DNA of 64,000 nucleotides from Pseudopyrenochaeta lycopersici (Eukaryota > Ascomycota > Dothideomycetes > Pleosporales > Pseudopyrenochaetaceae), in assembly GCA_003313425.1 (NCBI GenBank), contig NHZP01000004.1, positions 2,128,560 to 2,192,559 of the forward strand, read 5' to 3'. The notes under the pieces are model-generated. The model was given only the letters and a program-made list of their open reading frames with translations. It did no database searches and was not told the origin of the DNA. The translations under genes were made by a program, and so were the position numbers. Shown here piece after piece: positions 12,201 to 23,390 of the stretch. How positions within the stretch are numbered: the stretch's first letter is position 1; every line of letters starts with the position of its first letter.

Positions 12201-14039
12201 AGATTTAAGTCTTACTATAGCTTTGTTTATAGTGTCGTACGTAGTATTAGAAAGCTACAGCTAATACTAGGGTACAGCTAAAGTCTAGGGTAGCGTATTC
12301 TATACTGCGTACAGTAACCTTATATACTTTTAAGTACAGAAGTTTCTTCTCTGCGTTAATAACGCCTTTAATACTCTCTAACTAAGTCTTCCTAAGGATT
12401 ATGTCGTATTAGTAAGTAGTTAGGGTAACGTACGCAGCTGCGTGCTGCTGTATTCCTCCTACGTCTAATAAAAATTTAGTAACGTACGACACTATACTCT
12501 TTTATTTATTTACCCCTTTAATCTTAATAGAGAGGATCTTAATACGTAGTAAGTTTAAGTCCCTTACAAGTTTCTCACTTAATAAATAGTAGGTACAGCA
12601 ACTATTATTAATTATAGTAGTAGCTAGTTATACAGAATTAATAATAATATTTACAGACATAGGTTTTATAGTTGCTAGCTATAGTAAAAGTAACCTTATT
12701 ATTTGTATAGGGTTTTAGACTTATGCGGGCTCTAGTACACAACTTTGTGCTAAAGCTACTCTTTTCCCTTATCTAAGGAGGATAGGGATTCTGTTACTTA
12801 TTTGGTAGTTATAGATATAATCTTTATAGATTTTACAGGTTTATTAACCTGTCTTATACGATAGCCTTCTTAGCTGTTTAATAACTTTATCGTACACTAG
12901 GCTACTTAGTAGTCGTGCAGACCACACCTTAAACAGGTACTATTCTCTTTTCTTTCTTAGACCTGTTTACGTGTTCCCTAGAATTCTTTTCTAGGTTTCG
13001 CACAGAGCTAGTAAGCTCCTACAGAAGTTATCTAGTCTATCTTATTATTATCTCTTTAGGTTATTAGTTAGCTCCGCGTGTTATACGCTTCGCTTATATA
13101 GCTCTTGCTTATAGTAATTCTCTCTACAGCTCTTAAATTTTCCTAGGTTACCCTAGTCCGTCGTACGAACTCTTTGTATGTTTCTCTAAATAGTAGTTAA
13201 TAACCTGCTTAGGTCCTTAGCAGCTTACTGTTTAAGCTGCTCTTAAGATAGTTAATCTTCTAAACGTAGCTTACGTTATCTAACCTAGCTTTAAGGAGCT
13301 TAAGGTTAAACGCTTAGATATAAGAGTTAAATTCTGTTCTTCCTTACTTAGTCGTACGGAGGTATTTAAGGGCTTTCTCTCTTACTGTAGGGTCCTTAAA
13401 GAAGTTATTAAGGTAGGACTATAGCTTAAGGAGAGATAGCGTTGCTAGCCTATTCATAAGGTTTGTTATATATAGGCTAAGGGCGTTAAACGCTTAGCCT
13501 GTCGTACGAGTAATAACGTAATTCACTCTACTATTATTGTCCGGGTAGGCTGCACAGTCTCCGTACAGCTTTACTTAGACCTTTATTTTCTATTAAAGAT
13601 ATTGCTTGTGCAAGCCTTTCTTAAAGACTTCTATATTTAGTAATCTTAGTTTCCTAGTCTCTTATACAGGAGAGTCTTACTATTCTGTTAAAAAGGGGGT
13701 AGAGACCGTGCGTGCTGTCTGTGCACTGCTTAATTCAGCAACTAAGTTCTTTAGCTCCTAAACTTAGTTCTGCAATAACTCGTACGGCTGGCTCTGCTGT
13801 TAACTAGCTAACTCGTTAAGGCTGTCTTGTAAGGAGTTAACTGTTACTAATAGATCTTCTGCTAAGGGTTAGTTATTACGTAGTTGTCGGGGGTCGTGCT
13901 GATGTAACTAGTGTTACTAAGGTGCGTGCTGGTGCAGCTAGTGTTGCTGCTGTCCTAAGGCTCCTGTTATCTGCATCTAGTACTCTTGTTATTATAGCTC
14001 GTACGCTTATTAGTTTAAGGGCCCTTAGTGTCTGTCCAT
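9210..14039 (-). pseudogene. Element B gag-pol (RIP-degraded)
   Basis: The minus strand starts with an ATG at 14037-14039 (MDRH) and a Gln-rich gag N-terminus. It continues through RT (11737-12033 stays open and contains [19 protein letters not shown], the Gypsy RT core), RNase H (about 10840-11000, a DAELC-type segment followed by FKVITNYKNLEYF) and integrase (about 9550-10400). The C-terminal end reads like RRPAPKYKVGDWVWLDLRH near 9440-9490, the GPY/F module of Gypsy integrases. Stops occur throughout, mostly TAG/TAA. Confidence 0.85.
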
Positions 14040-14071
14040 TATTTTTTTTAGGTTATTAATCTTTCTCCTTA

Positions 14072-14321
14072 TGTTACGGGCGAAGAGGCCTAACTAACGA
14101 GTGTGCATTTGTCCTATACTACAGAAGGAGAAAGATAGAGAAGAGGTTACAGGTATCCTTAGAGGATATATATGTATGTTCGCACAAGTAAAGAGGAACG
14201 TGCTCCTCTGGCTGCTAACTTGTACGAGCTAATAAGAAAAGGGGGCAGAGGAGATTAAGGAGTTCTTTCCCCGTGCGATAGTAGCGAAGCCTCTCCTGCT
14301 TAAAGGGCGCAGCCCATTACA
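14072..14321 (-). repeat. Right LTR of element B (5' LTR in element sense)
   Basis: A 250-bp direct copy of 7593-7842 ending CCATTACA, followed by TTAGT (the target duplication). Gag starts 33 bp to its left on the minus strand. Confidence 0.92.
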
Positions 14322-14326
14322 TTAGT

Positions 14327-16282
14327 ATTTATATTAGTAGAATAAGTAAGAGAAGTATCTCTATTCTGTCTTACTTTAATAGTAGATTACGCACAGGTCT
14401 ATAGTATAAAAGGACTAGTAGATAATACTATATTGCTTATTACGTAGATCTATTAAGTAGTCTAGTACTAGTTTCTATAGTCTTTTGCGCATAGTATGTA
14501 GGGTTTAAGCTGTCTCTACGCGCTTATAATAGTCTCTAGCTTTATCCTCTGTAAGAAGCTAGTTAGGGTTAACGTTTTCTTTATTATCCTCCTAATGCAT
14601 TTATTATTTAAGCTAAGTATAAATATCTTATTTCTTACTATCTGTAAGTATAATCTTACTATAAGAGTTAACTTAAAGGTACTCTTATTATACTAGGTCC
14701 TAAGTATTAAGTATATAGAAGGCGTCTTCCCTTATTAATAGTAGTATTATTTAGCGTTATAATATATATTTAGGAGTCTTAACTACTAGGGGTTCTAGTA
14801 CCTATATTTATCTAGCTTATTAAAGTTTCTATAGTGCATCCCTAACGCTTATAGGTTACTATACTTCTTTAGCTTTCTCTACTTATTCTTATATTATCTT
14901 TATATAATGTTTAAAGTAATTATAGTATTCCTATAATATATCTTATATTACTTATTTAGCTAAAATAATTATACTTATTCCTTATTTTATAGCTGCTTCC
15001 TATTCTTCTAGGGTTAACGTATTAGTATATTATGCCTTATGTATGTGTTATACGTATAACTAGTAGTTAAGTTCTATAATATCTTTTTCTGCCTCTGTAG
15101 GCGTTAATAGCCTTAGAGTTCTTAGTTAATATTATTCCTAGAAGTTCTCTATTTTTTATTCTTTAGTTAAGAGCACTATAGTATTATTAAGGTCTTCTGT
15201 AGTATCCTTATAGACTAGGGATAAGGAGCTGTTACTTTCTTCCTTATCTTTGCTATACTAGGTTCCTAGAATCCCTTTCTTAATAGGTTCTTAGAGAGGT
15301 AGCTATAATATTTCTATATCTTAAGCTCTTTCCTCTTAAGTAGTAATAACTTCCTATATGTTATTATTACTATTTTCTTCTTTTATAACTATTATATTAA
15401 TCTAAGAGGTTACTTTATTCTTACTTCTATAGTCTTTTACTATATAGCCTTTCTTATTATAGTTAAAATAGGTTATTTCTTTTTTCTTTCTGCCCTTACC
15501 TAACTTTCCTTTATTAAGGTTATCTAGATATATTACCTTAGATCTCCTAGACGTATAGTGTCCTAGGACTCCTTGTAGCTAGTATTAGTAATAGGGGCGA
15601 CTGCTATTAGACTTGTTTTAGTAATCCTTTTGTAGTTTCTTATCTTCTTTTATTTATCTAGGTCGTCGTCCTGTAAGTCGTACGCGAAGCTTATACAGCT
15701 CTATATCTAGTTAGATAGTCTTATTAATTAGGTTATCTAGTGTCGTAATCTTTATGCCTGTACGCATAAGCTCTGTCTAGACGTCCGCTTTCAGGCCTTA
15801 TTTGTATATAGTTTTTAAGGTATCGTTATTCCAGCTAGTCTGTCTAGCGTAACCTAGAAATTTATTAGTATAATTAGCTGTAGACTTAGTTTATTATATA
15901 TTTTAAACCTTACGTTCTATAATAGTTACTTTGTTTAGAAGTCTGAACGCTTAACGTATGTATACCTTAAATCTTTCTATATTTTTAAACATAATAATTA
16001 GTTCTTAAGGTTTCTCGCTATTACCTATATACTTAACTAGGTAGGGTTTTACCTATTTAGTAGCTTCGCCTCTTATATAGCTAGATATAAGTACTACTTA
16101 ATTATTATCGTCTATAGTAGTTGCGTTAAACTTAAAGAAAAGGTTAAACTAAAGTAACTACTCTTTAAGCTTAAAGCGATTACTATAGAAGAGGTCTAGT
16201 TTAGCAACAGCGTTACCTAGCCTAGTAGTATAATAGTTTATATTATCTATCTTAGTGTTACTTATCTTAAGGGTGTTTAAAG
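14327..16282 (-). pseudogene. Element A gag/protease region (RIP-degraded)
   Basis: This is the 5' third of element A, cut off from its pol by element B. On the minus strand near 15540-15600 a frame resembles a CCHC zinc knuckle in which Cys codons have been lost (pattern ...LQGVLGHYTSRR). A Lys-rich stretch follows. The right end abuts the LTR at 16283. No intact frame remains. Confidence 0.6.
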
Positions 16283-16716
16283 TATAAAGAATCTTAAAAG
16301 CTATTAGTAAGAATAACTAATAAGATTATAAGGTTAGTTCTCTAGGATAGAGTAAGAGACTAGATAGAAGAGGGTTTAATACTAAGATAGTAAGAGGGTG
16401 CTTCTGTAAAGAGTACTAAGGGTTAAGAATAATTAGTATTACTATTACTATACTATAGAGTATAATATTAAGTTAAATATAATAAGCTATAAGAGTTTAT
16501 TATAATAATCTATATATATAGAGAGTCTTATAAGACTATACTACTCTTATAGAGTCTTATATAGAGACTAGATATTAGAGTGTAAGATTCTTAAGACTAT
16601 AAGACTTATAATAAGTTACGTGTTCTTTTCTTAATGCAGCCTTATGCCTAGCGCACGTACTAGGCCGCGGGCCTTCTTAAGGCGGTTGTCCCTCAGTATG
16701 TTCTTAGGTCGTAACA
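16283..16716 (-). repeat. Right LTR of element A (5' LTR in element sense)
   Basis: A 434-bp copy of 2829-3262, ending CGTAACA and followed by the target duplication AGGGG at 16717-16721. Its start TATAAAG corresponds to TGTAAAG of the other copy after a G to A change. Confidence 0.88.
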
Positions 16717-16721
16717 AGGGG

Positions 16722-19700
16722 AAAGTAATATAAGTAAGTAAAATTGCCTTATATATTTATAATATAATAGGAAATAAATAGGTAGTAAGCTATTATAGAT
16801 ATAAATTTTAGATGCCTAGTATAGGCGTTAGCTAATTAGAATCTGCCCTAGGTGCGACTAGCGTAACTTAGGAAACCCTGTAATTAGCTAACACGCTAAC
16901 TTTACATTTACGCCTACTAATAATAAAATAAATAGTTAAAAAGTAACAAAAATTACCTGTTATAATTAGTGTAGGTAAAGGTAAGGTTAAGAAATAATAT
17001 ACAGTAGTAAAAGGATAAAAAACCCCGCCTGCAAAGCTTATTACTTCCCTTTTTTAACAATTAATATCTTGCTAGTAGCTAACTATTAACCTTTACTAGA
17101 CGCTGCTATATTTTATAAACTAGTTTAACTAAGTAAATAATTATAAGCAGTTCTAGGAGGGACCTACTAGGCACTCTACCTTAATAATCTGTTATGCTAA
17201 AACTCCTACCGCCGCCTTAGACTCTAGGCTTATTAGATAAGTTAGTAACTTACTTAAATATATCTAACTAGCCTTAATTAACGCAGTAAATTACGTATAT
17301 ACCTAATTACAGTATTAATTTCTAGAATTACAGATAATACGTTATACCTTAGAAGGGTAGGACTACGTTTAAAGACTTCTACGAGGAACTAGTTAAGTAA
17401 CCATCGCACGTTCAGAAATATATAGTAACTAAGTAGATACTCTCTTACAGCTTATATGTTAACGAACTCCTTAACCTAGTTAGTGTAGCTGCTTAGGCAT
17501 TTAAGAATAACGCGGCCCTTATAGCTAAATTTGGAGGTCTATACTAGTTTAACGCCTAGTTTCCTATAGTTAAAGATATTAAAGACTATTAAGCTAAGTA
17601 AGGTAATAAGTTATAATTAGCTATAAGCTACCTTAAGAGCTTATATAAGCCTCTTTTTAATTAGGTTATTAGTGTACACATAAGTTTAGTTATATATAGC
17701 TATTTAGGCGTTACTAACCTCGTATTCCTCCTGCGATAAGTTAAGATTACAGACCTTACGCTGTACCTTAACATAGAACTTATCCTATAACTCTAAGATC
17801 TAAAAAGGCGTTAAGATAAGTTTATAAACGTAACTAATATTAGTAATATAAAATTAACCTTATAAATAATTCCTACCTATATAACTTAATTATAGGATAA
17901 TAAGAACTTAAGAGCGTTAGCTACTAAGAATAGGGTTTAAAAAGGTAATACAGACGTTTATACTTATACGCGTAAGAATAATAAGAAGTACTTATTCTAG
18001 AAAGAAGTACTAAAATAGTTTAAGAAGCTTAAATACTTAAGTAAGACGCGCACTAATATAGTTATAAAGGATAACTAATAGCTTATTAAATAAGGACTCT
18101 AGATATATATATATAGGCTTATTATCTCTTAGATTCGCGCTATTAAAGTTATAAGATTAAGTAGGTAATTAAGTTAGTCCTCCTATTAAGGTAGTCTAGG
18201 AGTATAGTTACTTATTAAGTATTAGTAACTCTAAAGTAAGTCGTAATCTATAAGAAGCTATTAATATTTATAGTACGCGTCTATTAATAAGATTATCTAG
18301 TCCTTTTAACTTACTTCTTATCTAAAGGCAGAACTAATCTAATTAAATAATATTAGGGTAACCTTAAGAAAAGATATCGCATATCTAAGTAACTAATTAT
18401 AATTAATACTATTAGCCCTAAGACTAATTAGCTTAAAGTAAACTTACGCAGCTACTTAATTTAGAGATAGCTAAGTAGGGACGCTTAAAGCGCTTAACGT
18501 AAACCTAGATATCCTAGAAAGTATTAAAGGATAAAAAGATTCTATTATTCTAGCTTTTACCTTACATACTTTTTACAGGTATAAGAATAAAGAATCTATT
18601 ATAGCTAAAATACTTTTATAAATAAAGCTATATAAGAAAGTTAAGATCTAGAAGTAGTTTAAGCTCTTAGAGGAATAGTACTGTAAAACTATTAACTACA
18701 GTTAACTATTAGATAAGTAAAGTAACTACGTACCTAATCCTAATTATATCTATTACTTTTACTCTACCTATATTATATCTTATATAGGAGTATTCTATTA
18801 TAGTATAAACTACTATTAGATCTAAGAAGTCTTACTTATTCTATACCTCTGTAAAGATAAGATTAGAGAATATTAAGCTAACTTAGTTATATAAGTCCTT
18901 TTTATAAAGTTATACTAAAGTAGCTGCACCTATAAGAATCTTAAGAGCTACTAATATAAGCCTATTTAGACTATACCTAATATTAACTAAGAAGTATTTA
19001 TAGAGATAATAAAGCTTTAACCTTTAATTAATAAATTTAAATAAATAGGGAGTATTATCTGCGACGTCTTTAGCTAGATCTAGAAAGATAAGGAACTAGT
19101 TAAAATTATTAATAAAAGCTTTAAGATATATAACTACTATACTCGCTAGATTAGTAGCAAAGATAACCTTAGTTAGGGACGTATAATATATTACTTATTA
19201 CTGTAGTAGCTAGTCTACAGAGATCTTAAATATTACCTAATCTATATAGCTATTTAAAGGGAGCCTTACCTTATCTTATACCTATACTACGCTAAATATA
19301 TAAAACTAGGTAATAAAACTTACTTCTGCTACGTTAATCTTAATATTACTTAGGTAGTTTACTCTAGACGCGGAGTAGATATAATTTAAAGCAGTATCTC
19401 TTTTAATAATAAGGATAAATATAACTATACTAAGATATTACTAGGCTTCTATAATATTATTAATAGTTACTAAGAATAGTATAAGAACTTAGGTTAAGAT
19501 AATAGTATAAGGCTAATTAAATTATAGAGTAATACTACACACTTCCTACAGGAACTAAGAGAGAAGTAGCCTAACGTATAATAGATAAAGCAGCTATATA
19601 AATAAGGTAAGGTAAGAATTTTAAATCTACGCCTGCCTTATAGCTTAACTAGACTATCTACTATTAAATAATAAACTATACTACCTTAGTATATAAAAGT

Positions 19701-20700
19701 TAATAATAATATAGAAACTATAGAGGTTCCTAAGATAGGCAGCTACTAATTAATTATAACTACTTATTAGCATCTTACTAAGGCCCTATATACGCCCTCT
19801 AGTTACCTAAATAAATATAGAGGTATTAAATAGCCTTTCCTAAGAGCTACGTAACTTATTTATAGTTATCCTATCTTATAAGTAGTTAGTAGCCTTATTA
19901 GGTAGGATAACTTTATTATTTAAGACGCTATACATAATATATTTAACCTAGATATAAGTACCTATAAAGATATTATAGTAGAAATCTAAGCTAGCTAAAA
20001 AGAGACTATAAGGATAGTAAAACGTTACTAAGAGATTATTAAGATATATAAAGAGGCTGCGTATTAATTAGATAGTAATATTCCTTCTTAGTCCTACTTC
20101 TTTAATAAAGGAAAGCACTTAGCTTAGATAAGTAAATAGTATATTTATAATAGAGAGGTTAATAAGGATACAGCCTTATTATAACTTCTTAATAAATTAA
20201 GCTAGGAAGAATAAGCTTAGCCTAATACGCTTAACTAATAAACAGCGTCTCTAAGCGTTTATTACTCTTATAGTAGAACCTTATTAGCAGGTTTACTATT
20301 AAGCTTATTAAGTTCGCCCGTAAGTATATTACTACTAACTCCTTATTCTACTAGGCTTCTTATTACCCACGATAAGCTTTATAAGGACCTACTACTAATA
20401 ACTAGGCCTACTAGGAAGTTAACTTAGCAGCTAGAAAGGAGTAAGGGAAGTAAGAGGACTTAGCGCAGCTAGCAGATTTAGAGCTAAAAGGTTAAGTAAA
20501 TCTAAGAGATAGAAGATAAGAAGTAAGAGATATAAGGAGATAAGGCGTAGGTTAGGAGACAGTCTAAGATCTCTTTCCTTTATAGTTATTTATATTCTAT
20601 CTTAGGTTAAGTTAACCTTTTTCTTTTATTATTTTCTTTTATTTTACCTCTTATAATAGGATGCTAAGCTTTATAGGGTAAAGCTCTTAAGTAGGGGAGG
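16722..20700 (+). pseudogene. Unclassified RIP-degraded mobile DNA
   Basis: This stretch should begin with the continuation of the plus-strand Gypsy at 1-2828, probably its 3' LTR, but I cannot fix its end. From about 17330 to 20500 a plus-strand frame with only TAG/TAA stops can be followed (for example TTFKDFYEELVK near 17370, and LAGLLLSLLSSPVSILLL near 20290). I found no convincing RT, integrase or transposase motif. It ends in a purine tract (GTAGGGGAGG near 20692). Confidence 0.35.
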
Positions 20701-20701
20701 T

Positions 20702-20993
20702 ATGTGCTAATATACTTAGTAACGTAGTTACTAAGGGTATCTTAGCTAGGATTAGGTAGGCTTAGCTAGGAAATCTAGGTATAAAGGTAGATAGATAGGA
20801 CCTCCTTAGGAGGCATTAAATCTACTAAGTATCGCCTACGCTGTACTATTAAGTCCTGCTTTAACAGAGTCTCGATTATTCAATTCACCGTTGCCTATCT
20901 ACCCTTGTCTACCTCGTTACCCGTCCCCGCACCTCACCATCTCAACCAACACGAGATGCTCAGTTGCTTCTACTGCGCGCAAGGCTACCATCA
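20702..20993 (+). repeat. Possible LTR after a polypurine tract
   Basis: The purine tract is followed by TGTGCTAATATAC and about 290 bp whose second half is GC-normal (CACCATCTCAACC and similar). That fits a 3' LTR of a plus-strand element, but no second copy or target duplication was found, so the borders are guesses. Confidence 0.3.
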
Positions 20994-21111
20994 AAAGAGA
21001 GAAGTTGGCTGAGGCCTCTGTTCCTACACACTATAACTAGAAACCTTAAATTAGTGTATTTAGCTTATATATAACTAGCTTTTTAATTTCCTAGACTAAA
21101 TAATAGAAGAG

Positions 21112-21362
21112 TGTAATAGGCTGCGCCCTTTGAGCAGGAGAGGCTTCGCTACTATCGCACGGGGAAGGAACTCCTTAATCTCCTCTGCCCCCTTTCTTAT
21201 AAGCTTGTATAAGTTAGTAGCTAGGGGAGTACGTTCCTCTTTACTTGTACAAATATATATATATATATCCTCTAAGGATACCTGTAACCTCTTCTCTATC
21301 TTTCTCCTTCTGTAGTATAGGACAAATGCATACTCGTTAGCTAGGCCTCTTCGCCTATAACA
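21112..21362 (+). repeat. Solo LTR of element B family
   Basis: A 251-bp copy of the element B LTR, inverted relative to element B (TGTAATAGGCTGCGCCC...CCTATAACA), with the target duplication AAGAG on both sides (21107-21111 and 21363-21367). Recombination between two LTRs probably removed the rest of the element. Confidence 0.9.
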
Positions 21363-21367
21363 AAGAG

Positions 21368-22490
21368 CAAAGTAAAGATTTAGAAAATAGAAATAATAAA
21401 GAGTAGCTAGTAGTAGTAAAGGTAGTAGCTAAAAAGAGTTAATTAAAACTAAGTAAATATTACTCTAAGACAGAGGTAGACCGTAGATACCTCTTTAATT
21501 ACGCTACTATCTTAGACCTATTATAAAAGCTTATAGTATATAAAGTACTTTTATTATAGCTATTTATTATAATAAATAATCTAATAGTAGCTCTAAAATA
21601 ATATGTAAGACACTTAAGATAAATATAACTACTACTAATAATTTCTTAAATATCTTAATTAATATAATAGTTAAGAAACTAGTAGCTCTACTTTATTCTT
21701 ATTAACTTATCTTTAATATATATAAAGTATAAAGTAGTTTTAGAAACTTTTATCCTTAGTTTATTTATAATTAAGTAGCCTCTTATATATAAAGTTAGTA
21801 TCTAATAAAGGTTAAGATATAAACTCTAATAAGATAGAAGAGAAGAAAAAGTAAACTTACTAAGAAAGAGAATCTTACTTTAGTACCTTTTATATAATAG
21901 TAAGTAATTCTTTTAATATTCTAAATTAGTAGAAAGTAAATAAAGCTACTTATCTTAAGCTTACTTAGGTTATAAGAGATACTTTACTAATCTAGATTAC
22001 TATAGTTAGTATTAAGCATATTTTTAATACTACTAAAGATATAATTAGTAACTAAAGGTACTACTTAAGCGCTTAGAAAACCTAGTAAATTCTTTTCTTT
22101 AAATATACTATCCTTTAGAAAGAAGAGTAGCGCGTAGAGGAGGATAGAAAAGATTATAATAAAGTAGATAATCTATTTAAGCTTCTAGCTTAGATAGATA
22201 ATCTAGATAGTATTAAAAAGAGTTTTAAAATATTAGTAGCGTAGATAAAAAGAAAGAAGAGGACTTATAACTACTACTATAGAAGTATTAAATTGTATAG
22301 CCTCCTTTATAATACTTAATTACTATAATTAATAGCTATAATAAAGCTAGTTTTCTCTTATAAAAATTTAGTAAATATAGTAGAGTACTCTTTAAAGTTC
22401 TAGGCTTATTTTTATAATATAGTTCTAAAATAGTTTAGTTTCTTTTCTAAGTATAGTAATCTATCTATTTTATAAGATAACTTTAGTAGG
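21368..22490. other. AT-rich RIP-degraded DNA, nothing recognised
   Basis: Strong TA enrichment and CA/TG loss show this is an old repeat. No reading frame could be followed across it. Confidence 0.5.
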
Positions 22491-22496
22491 TACCTA

Positions 22497-22660
22497 TAAC
22501 TAAACCTAAACCTATACGTGTATAACCTTAGTCTTAACCTAACCTAGAGTCCGTGCGACCTAACCCTAACCCCAACCTACTTATCTATAACCCTATACCC
22601 AACCTATACTGATAACAGGTACTCCTAACCTATTTACTACCCTAGTCTTAACCCTAAAGC
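22497..22660 (-). repeat. Degenerate CCCTAA (telomere-like) tract
   Basis: Contains several variants of CCCTAA on the plus strand, such as CCTAACCCTAACCCC near 22560 and TTAACCCTAAAG near 22650, plus mutated copies in between. The orientation is that of a left-hand chromosome end. The units are imperfect, so this could be an interstitial telomere remnant or a telomere-like satellite. Confidence 0.5.
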
Positions 22661-23390
22661 TGGTTGCAAACTAGAACGCTATAAGTGCTAAGAATAACTA
22701 TGTTACTATATATTAGAATATAATTTATAGTAGTCTAAATAAGCTCAAACCTTATAACAATAAAAGTAGTATTAATAATTTATTTGTAATTACAGCTGCG
22801 GCTCGAATATAGGATGCAATCTATAGAAACCACTTGTAGGTTCTACAATACGCACTTAACTAGACTAATAACTCTATAGTAGCACTTTAAGCTATATTCT
22901 ACATTGTTATGTAAATAGCTTATTATAACTAGTTTGCTAACTATAACCTTAGTGCTACTTTAACTTACGCTATGGTAGAGTCGCGTTACGTGCTGCTAAT
23001 TTGGAGACAATTTATCGCGATAGTTAGTCTTCTTGGCCTGCACTTCGTACTGCTTGTAGTAGCACTCGTCTTATTCTTAACGCGAATAGAAATGTTATTA
23101 CTAGGTAACACTTAGCAAGTGGTTGTATAACTCTACTTAATAGACATAGTGGCTGCGATCTAGCATGGTGCTATGGCTACTAACATTGAGGTGTTGAAGT
23201 CTATCAAGAGTAGTGGTATGGATCAAGGCAGAGTCATTATCAGGCGGTCTGAGCGCAACGGACGGCTTGAGGCTGTTACAGTTATTCCAGGTCGCTGAAG
23301 TTGAGGCACGTGGTATATTATTTTCTACTTGTGACTATTAATGATAACTTGGCGAGGAGCCTAAACTTCCATTCCCTATAACTAATGCCT
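22661..23390. other. Transition from AT-rich to GC-normal DNA, no gene seen
   Basis: Base composition shifts from TA-rich to normal by about 23,160. No frame or RNA gene is supported. It contains the 3' flank of the permease gene. Confidence 0.4.

Larger units (their letters stand above)
7593..14321 (-). mobile_element. Element B: full-length minus-strand Gypsy nested in element A
   Basis: Two direct 250-bp LTRs (7593-7842 and 14072-14321, TGTTACGGG...CATTACA on the plus strand) and the target duplication TTAGT (7588-7592 and 14322-14326) define a 6,729-bp element. The minus-strand polypurine tract is the complement of 7843-7860. Gag starts near 14039 and pol runs left to about 9210. An extra plus-strand frame occupies 8154-9203. 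It is less RIP-damaged than element A, so it probably inserted later. Confidence 0.93.
2829..16716 (-). mobile_element. Element A: full-length minus-strand Gypsy with nested insertions
   Basis: Two direct 434-bp LTRs (2829-3262 and 16283-16716) flank a minus-strand gag-pol and are themselves flanked by the 5-bp target duplication AGGGG (2824-2828 and 16717-16721). A purine-rich tract on the minus strand (complement of 3263-3275) abuts the left LTR, so transcription runs right to left. Without the nested element B (7593-14321) and the solo LTR (6095-6325) the element is about 7 kb, normal for fungal Gypsy. All coding frames are RIP-mutated. Confidence 0.88.
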
